This document shows positions 46,692-58,124 of a DNA stretch of 64,000 nt, piece after piece. Source of the DNA: Catonia carolina (Eukaryota; Arthropoda; Insecta; Hemiptera; Achilidae). The stretch's first letter is position 1. Each line of letters begins with the position of its first letter. Position numbers and translations under genes: made by a program. The stretch is taken from contig JAQMRL010000001.1 of assembly GCA_035578175.1 (NCBI GenBank), positions 49,747,553 through 49,811,552 of the forward strand, given 5' to 3'. The notes under the pieces were generated by a model. That model had not been told where the DNA came from. It searched no databases and saw only the letters and a program-made list of their open reading frames with translations.

Positions 46692-47145
46692 CAAAGATGC
46701 AAATTTACAGTTCAGTAAACCTTCCAATACTAAGGTATGGCGCGGAGAGCTGACCAATGAGTACTAGGCATGTTAGTCGAATAACTGGAAATGAGATTCC
46801 TAAGGAGAGCATTGGGGAAAACAAGGAGCGACCGGATAAGGAACTCCGTAGTAAGAACGAAACTAGAACAATCCCCCCTGTAGGAGTTTTTAGAAAGAAG
46901 GGAATTAAATTGGTTTGGCATATGTTACGCATGAGCGAGGAACGACTGCCGAAACGTTTGATGGAGGCCAGGCCGGGTACAGATAGAGGCAGAGAAAGAC
47001 CATTCATGGAATGGGAGAAATGTATCCAGGGAATGGAGAAATTATTATTAATTATTATTATTTCCTTCGGGAAATAAGGAGGTTAGCTGAGCATAGAAGA
47101 GAGTATAGGAAATGGATGGACAACCCGACGCTTCACGGCACATAA
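46692..47145 (+). mobile_element. non-LTR RT C-terminal fragment
   Basis: Plus strand: KMQIYSSVNLPILRYGAES, a stop, then STRHVSRITGNEIPKESIGE, KGIKLVWHMLRMSEERLPKR, LMEARPGTDRGRERPFMEWE and KCIQGMEK. After a small insertion in an ATTATT run (47041-47062), RRLAEHRREYRKWMDNPTLH ends with TAA at 47143-47145. This is the C-terminus of a LINE RT. The GAAGAAGAAGAA-type segment after the stop (47153-47172) may belong to the 3' UTR. Confidence 0.75.
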
Positions 47146-47420
47146 GGGGAAGATGAAGAAGAAGAAGAAGATGTTTACAAAGGCTTGGCAGTTTCTTGTT
47201 ATTTTGTCGTGCTTGATAATTTTTAAGCTAAGTAGTGTTAAATTAGTTAACTAGTAGTAGGTGTCAATCATAATGAAAAAATTTTTTGAGTGTAGACACT
47301 GTAAGATAATATCAGTTAAACTTTACGTTCCGATAAGATATTTGCAAATCAGAAAAAATAGCGAATTTTTTCAAGAAATTAATACAACTAGAGTAAATTT
47401 ATACAAACTCCTCACCCTCT

Positions 47421-47710
47421 CTGTTTTTATTTTTTACTTATAAGGCCTTCGTTGGACCACTTTAGTTCATAGCCTGATAAGCTCATTTTATTCTTTTAAT
47501 CTTCTTGTTGCACTTTTGCAGTTTTATCGCTTCTCTCCTGATCCGTTAATATTTCTCCAAGGCTTCTGATCTTCTGAACCTTTCTGCTTCAGAAAACACT
47601 GTTTCTCTTGCCACCTTTACTTTCTGTTGGAATCTGGTTAATGGGGTTTTTATTTTGTGATAGTTTCCTGATTTATTTTTTAAGTCATTTAATGTGATAT
47701 TGAAGTTCTA
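47421..47710 (-). mobile_element. RTE-like LINE 3' end
   Basis: Minus strand: LNDLKNKSGNYHKIKTPLTR, FQQKVKVARETVFSEAERFR, RSEALEKY then a stop, RIRREAIKLQKC and a lysine-rich end. The SEAERxRR segment aligns with YSEAERERRAQVMRDYW at the C-terminus of the copy at 1459-3330. The 3' UTR has the same GTGGTCCAA..GGCC pattern before an A-rich tail (47421-47440). Confidence 0.7.
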
Positions 47711-49870
47711 TCATAATAACACTTGTTTTTTGAATTATAATTTACTACTTTATATTTACGAAAACATGATTTTCGGCCACTTTGTTTTCTATAGAGCGTG
47801 ATGCCGTAATACGCAACTTTTTTCAACTATTATAACTGTTTTGGCGTTTCGTTTATTTTTCATAAAACGTTACGCCTGTACTATGAATACATACAAAAAT
47901 GCAACATTATTAGTCTTGTTCTTTAGTTATTTGTAAATTTTTAATACTCATATAATCGTTTTTTTTTATTTCAGTCTAAAACATTTAAAATATTTGTGAA
48001 ATTGCGAACGTTTTAGCTCTCTGTTATAAAAACACTACAGATTTTTTTTTCTTAAGTACGTTTTCTACTTATATTGATGAAAGTAGTATTAGGCTCAAAG
48101 TTTTTTCTTAATTTCAGAAAATGAACTGTATTTATGTTTTGATACATGAATTTTACTAAGTGAGCAAGACATCTGAAATTTGAGTCATTGTAATGTAACG
48201 TAGGAATATGAACGTAGTAGAACATTATTTATTTCGGCTTAACGACGAACATAAATTTTTTAAACTCTTTTTATAACTTATTTTTTAAAGTATGATTATG
48301 TGTTTCTATTTTTCTCAGTTAAAATGTAAAAAATACGTTACATATATGGATGCATGGGTACATTCTCTATAAAGTTAACAGTTTCAAATGAAGAACATTG
48401 TTTTATGACGTCCTTCATGACAAGCACTTTTTATGCGTACATAAACTTTGGAACAGATGGGCTTTTATATTTCGCTCACTGAAGTAGATTTACCACTTAC
48501 TGTAGTAGGATGGAGTACTTTAAACTTTTCGTAAACCCTGCTTCAATTACGTACTGCTTATTTATTGTAATATGAGTAGCACTTCTACATAGTCTTTAAG
48601 TAGTAAACCTCAAGAAGTATTCACATAAATTTTCAGTATTGCAAATCAATTTAATATGTATAATTTTGCAAATAAAATATGTAGAGGATTTTTATAAATT
48701 AACCATTTTACAAGTTTTTCAGTTCTATAACGCCAAGGAAATATCATTCCCCACGCCGCTTTGCCGTAATTGTACGCTTCGCGTAAAATGACTTGTACGC
48801 AATATAATTTCATAATAAAAAATAGTCGTACATTGTTAGAGCCTAAATTTTTATAACAAATTTTAAATTTTTATAAATTATTCAGTAATGTAAATATTTT
48901 TTTAATGTAACACATGGGATATGTACAGTAACCATGTTAGTAACTAGTAAACACAATTAAGATCTAAATGAGAATATGGAAAATCGTTAAATCTTTAAAC
49001 TACTTAAGAAAGTAGGTTAATTATTAGTTTTAGTTTAGAATTATACATTCCCTTCAGAAAGTAATTTATGTTGTAATTTACTTTACTAATGAATTTGAGG
49101 TACTGTTAAACCAATAAGACTGTTAAAGTATGTCTTAAGAAGTACATTAATTACTTTTGTAAATATTGAAATAAAAAAGGTCAAATATTTCTTTTCACGA
49201 AAAGAGTTGTAATATAAGAAAAAAGACGAAGGAAGAATTGTTCCGGTCGGGTAATGTACACAGTAATGAGAAAAAAAGATGGAAAACAAATAAAGAAAAA
49301 TATAGGAAAAAATCTAGAGGGAAAAGGTGTTAATTGAAATCGACATGAAATAAAACACTTCAAAGAGCAACCTCTTACCCGGATTAATATTTCAATGAAA
49401 TGGTCCTTCAGCTGTACTCTTTTAAAATTAAAATTTCTATACATTCAAATGACTTTCCATTTTACGTACTTTGTTCATTTAGTAAATCTAATTAAATTGT
49501 ACACAGTACTCTAATAACATATCTTTTCAAATGTCCATTTGTAACCCATAACTGCAGCTGTACATCTAAAGTACATTTGGTGAAAATGCTATACTAAAAT
49601 CAAATAGAGTAATAGTATTATTGTCTTTAATGTGTTACTTTAACAGTAACTGGAACTCTAACCAGATTATTGTATTTCAACCATGATGGAGTTTTATTTC
49701 TAAATAAACCCTGTTATCTCATCCAAACAATTTATACTCCTGCTCTTTTACATAAACTAATATTGTTTCAATTCAACTAATTCTCTACTCCATGATTTAT
49801 TAGAACTCCTGGAAATTAATGATAGCTACAATTTGAAAGATAATAAAGTAATGATAATAGTAACATTCTA

Positions 49871-49871
<1 letters not shown>
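47711..49871. other. AT-rich sequence without recognised genes
   Basis: Overlapping open frames at 49086-49289 and 49181-49444 (-) have no recognisable domains. Confidence 0.5.

Positions 49872-49914
<43 letters not shown>
49872..49914. repeat. (ATT)n microsatellite
   Basis: About 14 uninterrupted trinucleotides ending directly at the first readable codons of the CR1-like element. Confidence 0.95.
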
Positions 49915-49919
<5 letters not shown>

Positions 49920-50485
49920 GCAGTAACAGAATCTTCTTTTTGTGACTATTCCCTAACAAAGGATTATTTTCCGGATACATATCACGTCTTTAGAGCCGAT
50001 CGAGATTTTGAGCGTTCCAGTAAGGAGAGGGGCTGGCTCACTGATAGCTGTGACTTGTGATCTTCAGACATGTAGACGTGCCGATTTGGAAGTTGCTGAG
50101 GAGTGTGTCTGGGTTGAGGTCAAGGCATTGGACGGTATGGATTTCCTTCTGGGAAAAACACTATTTCTCGCCGGATACAAACCCACGAGTCATAGCAGAA
50201 TATCTTGGGAGTCTCGAGGAAAAACTTGATGTTTGTCAGTACAGGATAATAATGTTAGGCGATTTCAATGTCCCTGGTGTGAATTGGGAATACAGTACCA
50301 TCGTAGCTGATTTAAACTTTTATGCTAAGAAGAAGGCGGCTTCAATGTTCGAATTTTTGCAAAATATGAGTCTTTATCAGGTAAATCAGCACAGACCATC
50401 TGGAAGGAAGTCAATTCTTGATCTGGTGATAGTAAATATTGACGTTGTTGTGAGGCCTGAGGAGGATTTTCTAGTTAAACTCCCC
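49920..50485 (+). pseudogene. endonuclease/exonuclease/phosphatase (EEP) domain, three frameshifts
   Basis: The EEP domain would nick target DNA to prime reverse transcription. Four successive frame segments read as one protein. First, AVTESSF and DYFPDTYHVFRADRDFERS (49920-50025). Second, GSLIAVTCDLQ and EECVWVEVKALDG (50030-50150). Third, YFSPDTNPRVIAEYLGSLEE, IIMLGDFNVPGVNWE and SGRKSILDLVIVN (50165-50480). Fourth, HDPLSIFVPYLAAV, which continues into the RT frame from about 50487. Frame changes lie near 50028, 50153 (in an A5 run) and 50485. The GDFN and D-x-V-I-V-N motifs are canonical, so decay is by indels rather than by loss of catalytic residues. Confidence 0.8.
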
Positions 50486-50514
50486 ATGATCCGCTTTCAA
50501 TTTTTGTTCCGTAT

Positions 50515-52614
50515 TTGGCTGCCGTCAAACGACAAGGTACTGGTATTACGTACAATTTTAATAAGGGTGATTACTTTGGCTTATTTGAGGCGTTTAAGGA
50601 TCAAGACTGGGAAAGTGTTTTTACGGCTGATAATGTTCACAAAGCTGTAGAAGTATTTACAGACGAGACTCACTCCGTCATGAATAAGTTTATACCAAGG
50701 AGAACCGGGAGATCTTTGAGATTTCCTCGCTGGTTTTCAATGGAACTGATCTCTTGTCTGAAATCTAAGAACAGAATGCACAATCATTACAAAAGGACGG
50801 GTAAACAGCGATACTATGACAAGTTTTCCGTGTTGAGAAAAAAAGCTAAGGCCCTGCTCAGCCGTGATAAAAAGAGAAATGCTTGGTCTGTTGAAGCTAG
50901 AGCGGCGGAAAAACCTCAAGAGTTTTTCCGTTTTGTTGGATCATTTTTAAAAGAGTCTAAAGGTCTGAGACCGGTTGTAGTTGATGGCAAGACAATAACT
51001 GACGCTCCTGAGATCGCTGAGCGGTTTCCAGAATATTTTGAGTCGGTTTATCAGCCGGCTACGACCCCGATCGTTGACATTCTGGAAGAGAATTGTGGAG
51101 GGGGAAATCATGAGATTCCTTGTATATCAGTTGAGGACGTCATTACTGCGATAGGCACGATGAAGCCCAGATCTGCTGCTGGAGTAGATGGTATACCAGC
51201 TTTCATTATTAAGGGGATTGCGTGTTTAATTGCTCCAGTTTTGGTTAGGCTGTTTAATTGGAGCTTAACATGTGGGGAATTTCCCAACCTTTGGAAGAGA
51301 GCACTTGTAACACCAGTGCCGAAGAAGGGCGATCGTTACGACCTGAAGAATTATCGTCCCATTTCGGTACTTTGCGTCTTTTCAAGGGTTTTCGAGCGGA
51401 TTATACATAGTCATCTTTATGGTAGGCTAAAAGATAATATTGTGCCTAATCAGCATGGGTTCATCAGAGGAAGATCAACTACTACGAATCTAATGCAAAT
51501 GATGGATTTAGCGGCTCCTCTCGTCGAGATGGCTAACCAGGTTGACTGCGTGTACTTTGACTTTCAAAAAGCTTTTGACACAGTGTCACACGATGTTTTA
51601 TTGAAAAAATTAAGGGATATGAGTGTTGGCAGCAGTCTTCTTAAATGGTTGCAGTCGTATCTTCATGAGCGAAGTTTTGTAGTGAAGGTTGGAGGTAGAG
51701 TGTCGGATGAACATCTGGCTACTTCAGGAGTTCCTCAGGGTTCGATTCTCGGTCCTTTACTTTTTGTATGTTTTGTTAACGATATTGTTTGTAATATTAA
51801 ATCAAATATTTATATGTACGCAGATGATTTGAAAGTTTGTGCCACATCCAATAACGTAGCTGAGTGCAGTGTACTTCAGAGAGATATTGATTTAATACAG
51901 CTATGGTCACTGCAAAACAGGCTCTATTTAAACTTAACTAAAACTTTCGTTATAACTTATTCAAGAAAAACGATGAGCTATGAACACAAGTACATTCTTG
52001 GCCATTACGAAATCATAAGAAAGACCAGCACCACGGACCTTGGTGTGTTGTTTGACTCCAAGCTGTTATTCCGAGAGCAAGCAGCTTCACTAGCTGCAAA
52101 AGCTCGAAGGAATTTAGGACTCATAGCTTGGATTAGTCGTGATTTCAAATTTGAGAAGACAGTACTTAGACTTTATAAGAGCCTTGTGCGTCCCGTCCTC
52201 GAGTATTGTTCGACGGTGTGGAACTATAGAAGGGACGTCACAGAAAAGGAACTAGAGAGGGTGCAGAAAAGACTAATTTATAAGTTGGAATGTAGATCTG
52301 GGAGAAAATTTGATGGCTATGCGGATGCCCTCTCATTCTACGGGCTTCAGAGTCTGAGCACGCGACGTAGAGTGATGGAAGTACTTTACATTTACAACAT
52401 TCTGCACTCTCGAGTTGAATTTCCATTTATCTCGAAGATTTTTCTGAGAGTACCTGGCACAGCTTTAAGAAGTTTTAGGTTGTTTGCTGGAGCTACAAAA
52501 AGTAAAATAGCTCCAATCAATAAATGTATAGCTACAGCCAATGAAATAAATGGAGAGGTAGATCTGTTTCACAGAGATAGCAAAATTAAAGAAAAACTGT
52601 ACAGGATACTGTGA
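50515..52614 (+). CDS. CR1-like reverse transcriptase, open frame
   Basis: About 700 codons without interruption. Landmarks (from 50515): RFPRWFSMELISCLKSKN (69-86), KPRSAAGVDGIPAFIIK (217-233), TPVPKKGDRYDLKNYRPISV (266-285), PNQHGFIRGRSTTTNL (311-326), CVYFDFQKAFDTVSHD (345-360, first catalytic Asp), TSGVPQGSILGPLLFV (403-418), IYMYADDLKV (432-441, catalytic Asp pair), LGVLFDSKLLF in the thumb, then LVRPVLEYCSTVWN and the C-terminal region. The first codon is TTG and simply marks a reading-frame boundary. The real frame enters from the endonuclease at about 50487, and the first in-frame ATG is at 50740. All RT catalytic motifs are intact. Confidence 0.88.
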   Translation: MAAVKRQGTGITYNFNKGDYFGLFEAFKDQDWESVFTADNVHKAVEVFTDETHSVMNKFIPRRTGRSLRFPRWFSMELISCLKSKNRMHNHYKRTGKQRYYDKFSVLRKKAKALLSRDKKRNAWSVEARAAEKPQEFFRFVGSFLKESKGLRPVVVDGKTITDAPEIAERFPEYFESVYQPATTPIVDILEENCGGGNHEIPCISVEDVITAIGTMKPRSAAGVDGIPAFIIKGIACLIAPVLVRLFNWSLTCGEFPNLWKRALVTPVPKKGDRYDLKNYRPISVLCVFSRVFERIIHSHLYGRLKDNIVPNQHGFIRGRSTTTNLMQMMDLAAPLVEMANQVDCVYFDFQKAFDTVSHDVLLKKLRDMSVGSSLLKWLQSYLHERSFVVKVGGRVSDEHLATSGVPQGSILGPLLFVCFVNDIVCNIKSNIYMYADDLKVCATSNNVAECSVLQRDIDLIQLWSLQNRLYLNLTKTFVITYSRKTMSYEHKYILGHYEIIRKTSTTDLGVLFDSKLLFREQAASLAAKARRNLGLIAWISRDFKFEKTVLRLYKSLVRPVLEYCSTVWNYRRDVTEKELERVQKRLIYKLECRSGRKFDGYADALSFYGLQSLSTRRRVMEVLYIYNILHSRVEFPFISKIFLRVPGTALRSFRLFAGATKSKIAPINKCIATANEINGEVDLFHRDSKIKEKLYRIL

Positions 52615-52884
52615 AGGAAGGCCGTAAATACTGCGTGATCTTTATGTTATTTTATGTATTTTTATGTGTTATTTGTGTCTATGTGGTGTATGTTAAGCTC
52701 AGCGGCTGACTGTTTTTAGAGAAGAAAGAATGACTACGTCAAGTTGTAATGGTGCGGTATACTAAGGCGAAATTATCTTGCTGTTCTACTGTACCACCTC
52801 GCATCCTTGCGACCAGCCATAGTAGTGGGTGGAGACAGCGGGGTGTAGGGGAGTTTGGGAGCCCCTCAAAAAAATATAAAAAAA

Positions 52885-55399
52885 CAATTATAAAGTATCA
52901 ACTTTTAATCTTCATTGATACGTCAGACTAAATGTTGTGTAGTCTATTAACAAAACTCATCCGGGTAAAAAATAATGCAAGTAAAAGAGAAAAATAGTCA
53001 AAAATTAAATAACACAGACATGACTATATCCATTTCGCAGTAGTTAGCGAGAAAAACTACTCAAGAAAGATCCTAGTTCGATTTCCGGCCACGATTTGTG
53101 AATAATAAGCTCGCTTATATTTTTTGACACTTCAGGATAACTTCGTTCATCAAAGATGTTCGCAGGTTTTTAAATAAAACTCTTACAGAAAATAACATAT
53201 GTTATCATTAATTTCTTTTTTGTAATCGGAAACTGCTTTTGTACAAACCGAGAAATTTGATAAATCTTTAGGGCTGTACATTTGGCTTGGATATACACTT
53301 GATTTCAAATGAATACTATTTCTAATAGTGTTTGCACGTTTAAATCTAAAAGCCAGTTGACCCATCTATTGAACAAAAAGGTGTAATTACTTCAATCTAT
53401 AAAAGTGCTAATTGAAATAATAAAGAACGTACTATTATTACATGGGTCTCTGTATCACGACAAGACAAACACAACCATGCACTGGATCTTTAAAATATTA
53501 CAACTGACAGAAAACTGTAAACACGTATGCATGCATTAAACCAGCATAATATGTTATTCGCTGCAATAATATTACATCCATATGTTTGTTTGTTTGTTGT
53601 GTGAGCAAAGAGGGCAGTAATGAGGGAAGTGTGACGAAGATATCAAACGGACTTTCCTGGTTAGGTAGTTAATTAATTAATTAATTAAACTGACACATAT
53701 GAATCAATATTGATATTAATATAAACGTTTGCTTAACATAGAATCCAAATTTAAATGAATCCTTCAATACTACTAAATTTCAAAATTATGAAAACTTCAA
53801 ACTAAATAACGATTTATGCAATCATTTGTACACATTACCAATTTTTATAAGCTAATTTAGTGGATTTTAATTAATCGGCCTTAATTTAATGAACGCAACA
53901 AAACTTATTTGTTTTTAGAAGTTTTTTTAAATTTTCATTTCAGTGATTTTTTTGATACAATTAAGAACTAAGATAGTCATTGGTTCTTGTTTACCCCTCC
54001 CATTAAACACCAGCTCTCACAGTGTAATTAGAAAAAATTACAGCCTATGTTCATTCCCATCATATCCGGAATTCATGGAATTCAGTTCAGTAGTGTTTGT
54101 GTGATGCCATAACAGATAAATAGACTAAAATTGCTGAACTTATTATCAGTCTTTCGGCAACTAGGTCGATTCGATGTACAAACAAAATGGGTTATTTTAA
54201 AAAAATATGCAGGCAAATGCATAGTTTTATTTAAATAGATTAAATAATAAATAAATAAATTAAGAAATTTAATAATTAAAAATTATTTAATAATTTCATT
54301 AACTTAGTTGTCATAAATCTTATGAGTAGTTTATTTCGTTAAAAATGTTTAAATAATAACTTCCTATTACTTTCGTTACGTGAAGTGACATTAGTAAGTG
54401 GTTTACACAATCGGTTGCACTATGCAAATGTGATATTAAATTATGTCTTTATTTTTTCCTGCTACCGTAAACATCAATAAAGAAACAAGATTACGAGTGA
54501 CAGTTTTACTCGAATGGGCAGTTAATTCCCAAAGGCGGAAGAAGATATTGCAGTTTCCGTTTTGTTATTTTCGTCAACTTACAAAAATTCTTATAGCATA
54601 TAACTATAATTTTATTTTTTTAAATAAAAAACTTTAATTTAATAAGGTGGACCCAAGACAAAATTTAAAGCAAATACATGAGTAGTTTTTTTGAAACTGT
54701 AATCATCAATTTACTGCTGCTACCTAGACACACCCTCATTTTTACAAAATTGCAACGTTAAATTTTTCAGAATTCATTATTATTATTATTCTAATGAGTT
54801 AACTCTTTCTGATTTTGGGTTAAAATTTGCAGCTGTTTGTCAAAAAATTGAATGAAATTCATTATGTTCGTCATGTGAATAAATCTACGAACTACTACGT
54901 TTATCAGATCAAATATGCATAAATTTTTCAGTATTGGAATAATAAATATTTTTACTACTTTAGTTAAATTTATCAGCGGTATTATATCACTGTAAATTTC
55001 CATAAATATTTTCCCACCATCGTCTGATTCATCAAGGAAGGAACATCAATAAATAATTCAGTTTAAAATTCTCTGTAAAATTCCACCACTGTTTTGATGA
55101 GTATTTTAATATCATATTCAATAATCTTAAAATTAAAAAATTAAAAATTTCTCGTCTGTCAAATCTCTTTCAATTAGAAATAGTTTAATATAATAATTTT
55201 TCTGTGTAACAATAAAAAGAAAAAATTATACGAGCTCACGTGACGAAAGATTATTAACTGTCATACCTGACCCCCATATTGGGTATGAACGAAATCACAA
55301 AGATTGTATTATTAATAAGTAACTTTCATTTGTTTTCAATATGAGTCAAAAGACCTTTTAAATTTAATTATGTTTTACCTAAGTGTGTATGTTGCAATC
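52885..55399. other. AT-rich sequence with one possible SINE relic
   Basis: At 53040-53130 (+) a weak tRNA-like pattern is seen (AGTAGTTAGCGAGAAAAAC, then CCTAGTTCGATTTCCGGCC as a B box). A (TTAA)n run lies at 53668-53687. Nothing else recognised; open frames at 54443-54637 and 54791-55003 lack motifs. Confidence 0.45.
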
Positions 55400-55684
55400 T
55401 GTTCCATTTAAGAACAATACGCAACTCCTTGACCCAATGAGATGAGGGTGATGTGAATGACGTAAAACTGAGGTGCAGTCTTGTACAATCACAGACCGAA
55501 CACTCCTGAGAAATTATGATTAATTATACCCCAACCATAAAAGTAAACCGGTAACCACTGTCTGGCATTTAAATACATATAAACGTAATTACATTTACTA
55601 AGATTTGAACCAGGAAAATCTTCAAAAACCCGCTGTTAAACAGCTGATTCACATGACGACGTTACCATTAGACCATCCCTGTGA
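55400..55684 (-). mobile_element. tRNA-derived SINE, hemipteran-like type
   Basis: Minus strand: GGGATGGTCTAATGGTAACG (A box, 55659-55678), AATCAGCTGTTTAACAGCGG, GGTTCAAATCT (B box, 55601-55611), GTAAATGTAATTACGTTTAT, AGTGGTTACCGGTTTACTTT, GGTGTTCGG/CTG-like remnants, GATTGTACAAGACTGCACCT and CATTCACATCACCCTCATCT. From memory this segment order matches a SINE abundant in hemipteran genomes (…GTACAAGACTACACTTCATT…). The 3' boundary near 55400 is approximate and no TSD was found. Confidence 0.65.
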
Positions 55685-58124
55685 ATTAAAAATTTCAATT
55701 TATACCAAAAAAACTTTACAACTACCTGAATCAAAATAAATATAACATATTAGGCTACAATAATTTATACTAATAAATTCTAAAAATTTCAACGTTACAA
55801 AATTAAGATAACCCGAAATTAATTTCGATTCATTTTTAAAAAATTACTTCATTAATAATTGCACCTTCTTAAAAAATTACTGAAAGTATTCAGAAAAAAT
55901 GAAGTTAGCCACTTTTTAATATAAGTAGGATGAAATTCGGAAAATTATATTTTTAAGACTTTAAATGAACAGATAAGCTATATTTTCTGCATTTGTATAC
56001 TTTTTACTTTACGTTTAATTTTTTAATAACGGAATAAAATTTTACTAAAAATACAAGAAAATATCACGTAAAGTATATATTGAGAAATAAATAAGAAATG
56101 CCTATTGTCAGAAAAACTCAATAGAATGCTCCGGTTATTAATTTAAATAAGAGATGATGTGAAGACTTTATACAGAAACCAAGTTATGAAACTGTATCTG
56201 CTACGTCTCATGGGATGGCGCGAACAAAAGCTGCCATATTACTAATTCCGTCAACAAAAGGTTGGTCTTTTTTATTAAAGAGAGGACAGAAGTATGAAGT
56301 GGAGCTGCAGAAATTGCAATTATAATTACGTCCCAGCCTGAAGGAAAGAGCGAATAGCATTTTTATTTACTCATATTATTTCACATTGTGCTTCACCCCT
56401 CGACGACCAAGCACAAATAAAAAAAATATAGAGTCAAAGAAAGTATAAGGAATATTGAACAAACACTTTTAACAGTTATTTTGTTAACTTTAGATCACGG
56501 TTTAATTAAAATGCAAGATTAACGAAGTTATTAGATTATAACCTTAAATCATAAAAACCCATTTTACGCAATACAATTTGTGACAATAGAAAATACATAA
56601 AACGGTTCTGCGTGAAACTACTCCGTTCCTATTGGAACAAGTTTTGCACTGTACATTGATGTATGTAACGAAACTTAGCATGCCATTATAATACTATGCT
56701 CCGGTAATACGATGCTTGGTAATACTCCCGTAATACTATGCTCCGGCTAATACGAAACTTGCAGAGAGGCCATTATAATACCATAGATTTAATAGTCATT
56801 GAATATAAAAAGTAAGATTTTTATGTGAACGACTGTTTCATCCAATAACTGTGTAACTGCTCTTGTGCTTCACTGAATGTAATGTTATTTAACCCATAAA
56901 GCAAGTACTACAAACAGTAAATTAAAAAAAGCTGCTTATAAATAGATTCTTCCTATCTGTCGCCGCGAGCATCACTGTCATCTCTAGTTGAAAGAATATG
57001 GAGAGATATAACGTACGGAGCGTCTACGAACAGTTAAACGCGGTGGCATGATTCATGTTTCGTTAAGAGGTAAAAATTATACAGATACTGCAGCTGCAAC
57101 AAAAAGTATCCATCACACTCCTGAAAGGTTAATTAAACGTACTGGCCACCATAACAGTTGACAAGCTGTAAAAGAACGATAAGTGTAAGCACGAAGCCAA
57201 AAACCCCACTACTGATTCAGCCCGCCCACAATCGGCTTGCACATTATAAGGGAGTTTGCATAAAACCTAGAACTGAAACAGTTAAATTTGAAATACAGTA
57301 ATCGTATGAGCAAAATTTTACCTCCTTAATTTAAAATACTGCTATCTAATTGGCAAAGGTAGTTCAAATTTCACCAATATTCATGTGGCACGGCATTATG
57401 TATTGTTTGCCTTTTCTTAGAGTGTTAAAAATCAGACATTTATCATTTACTCTTCTAGTTCACAATTGACGTTTAAAACTGACAGCAATATAATCATTGT
57501 TGGTCAAAAACCAACTACCGTAATAAATCTTCACGAACTTCATTCATGAAGAGAGGGCGTAAAAGACACAGAACAAAAATACGGAAAATTCGTTTCTTTT
57601 TAGAAGGAATGTAGAACAATAGTTTCTATCAGTTTGAACTTTGTAGAGAATTTAACGAGGTATGGTCACCCAAAAAGTAAAAATGTTTTGTTTCTTCTTT
57701 CCCGGTATGGTCTATTCAGGCTGTTCGTTTGTACAATAGGCTTTCACTGTACGCTTTCTTTGTTACAATTTGATATTTTTCGATGAAACAATGCTAAAAG
57801 ATTAACCTTTAAAAAATCACAATTTTTTATCAACAAATTCGTTCACTGAAAATCTTTTGGAAATATATATTTCGTTCCTTATTATTCTCTATACAATAAC
57901 GTGACGAAACACTCTCTGAAATTAAAAATGCGTGAACGTTTGGAGAAATCAATGAAGCTGTTACTAATGAATCCCTTCCATTCTTTGCTTACGAAAAAAT
58001 ACAGTACTTTCTTACCGGGTGTCCAAAAAATGGGTTTTGGGGTTTCAATTAAATTTACTATATTAGGCCTAATGTAAATTACGAAAGCATGAGGGTCGTG
58101 ATACGAAACAAGAAAGTATAAAGG
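55685..58124. other. AT-rich sequence without recognised genes
   Basis: It contains a cluster of short repeats at 56680-56790 (see findings). No protein domain readable. Confidence 0.5.
56680..56790. repeat. short degenerate direct repeats
   Basis: TAATACTATGCTCCGG occurs at 56689-56704 and 56731-56746. ATTATAATAC and TAATACGA words recur around them (56685, 56705, 56748, 56772). Confidence 0.7.

Larger units (their letters stand above)
49915..52884 (+). mobile_element. CR1-like non-LTR retrotransposon, 5'-truncated
   Basis: Order along the plus strand: partial endonuclease (49920-50485), RT (to the TGA at 52612-52614), then a 3' UTR of about 250 bp with a GC-richer segment (52780-52865) ending GGGAGCCCCTC and an A-rich tail. 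The 5' part of the endonuclease is missing. I could not identify a convincing TSD. I assign it to the CR1/Jockey-type group from the EEP-RT order and RT motifs; the exact clade is uncertain. Confidence 0.8.

Noticed and set aside
53040..53130. A SINE head on the plus strand.
   Set aside because: Only the B-box region is convincing; kept as a note in the flanking region rather than as its own element.
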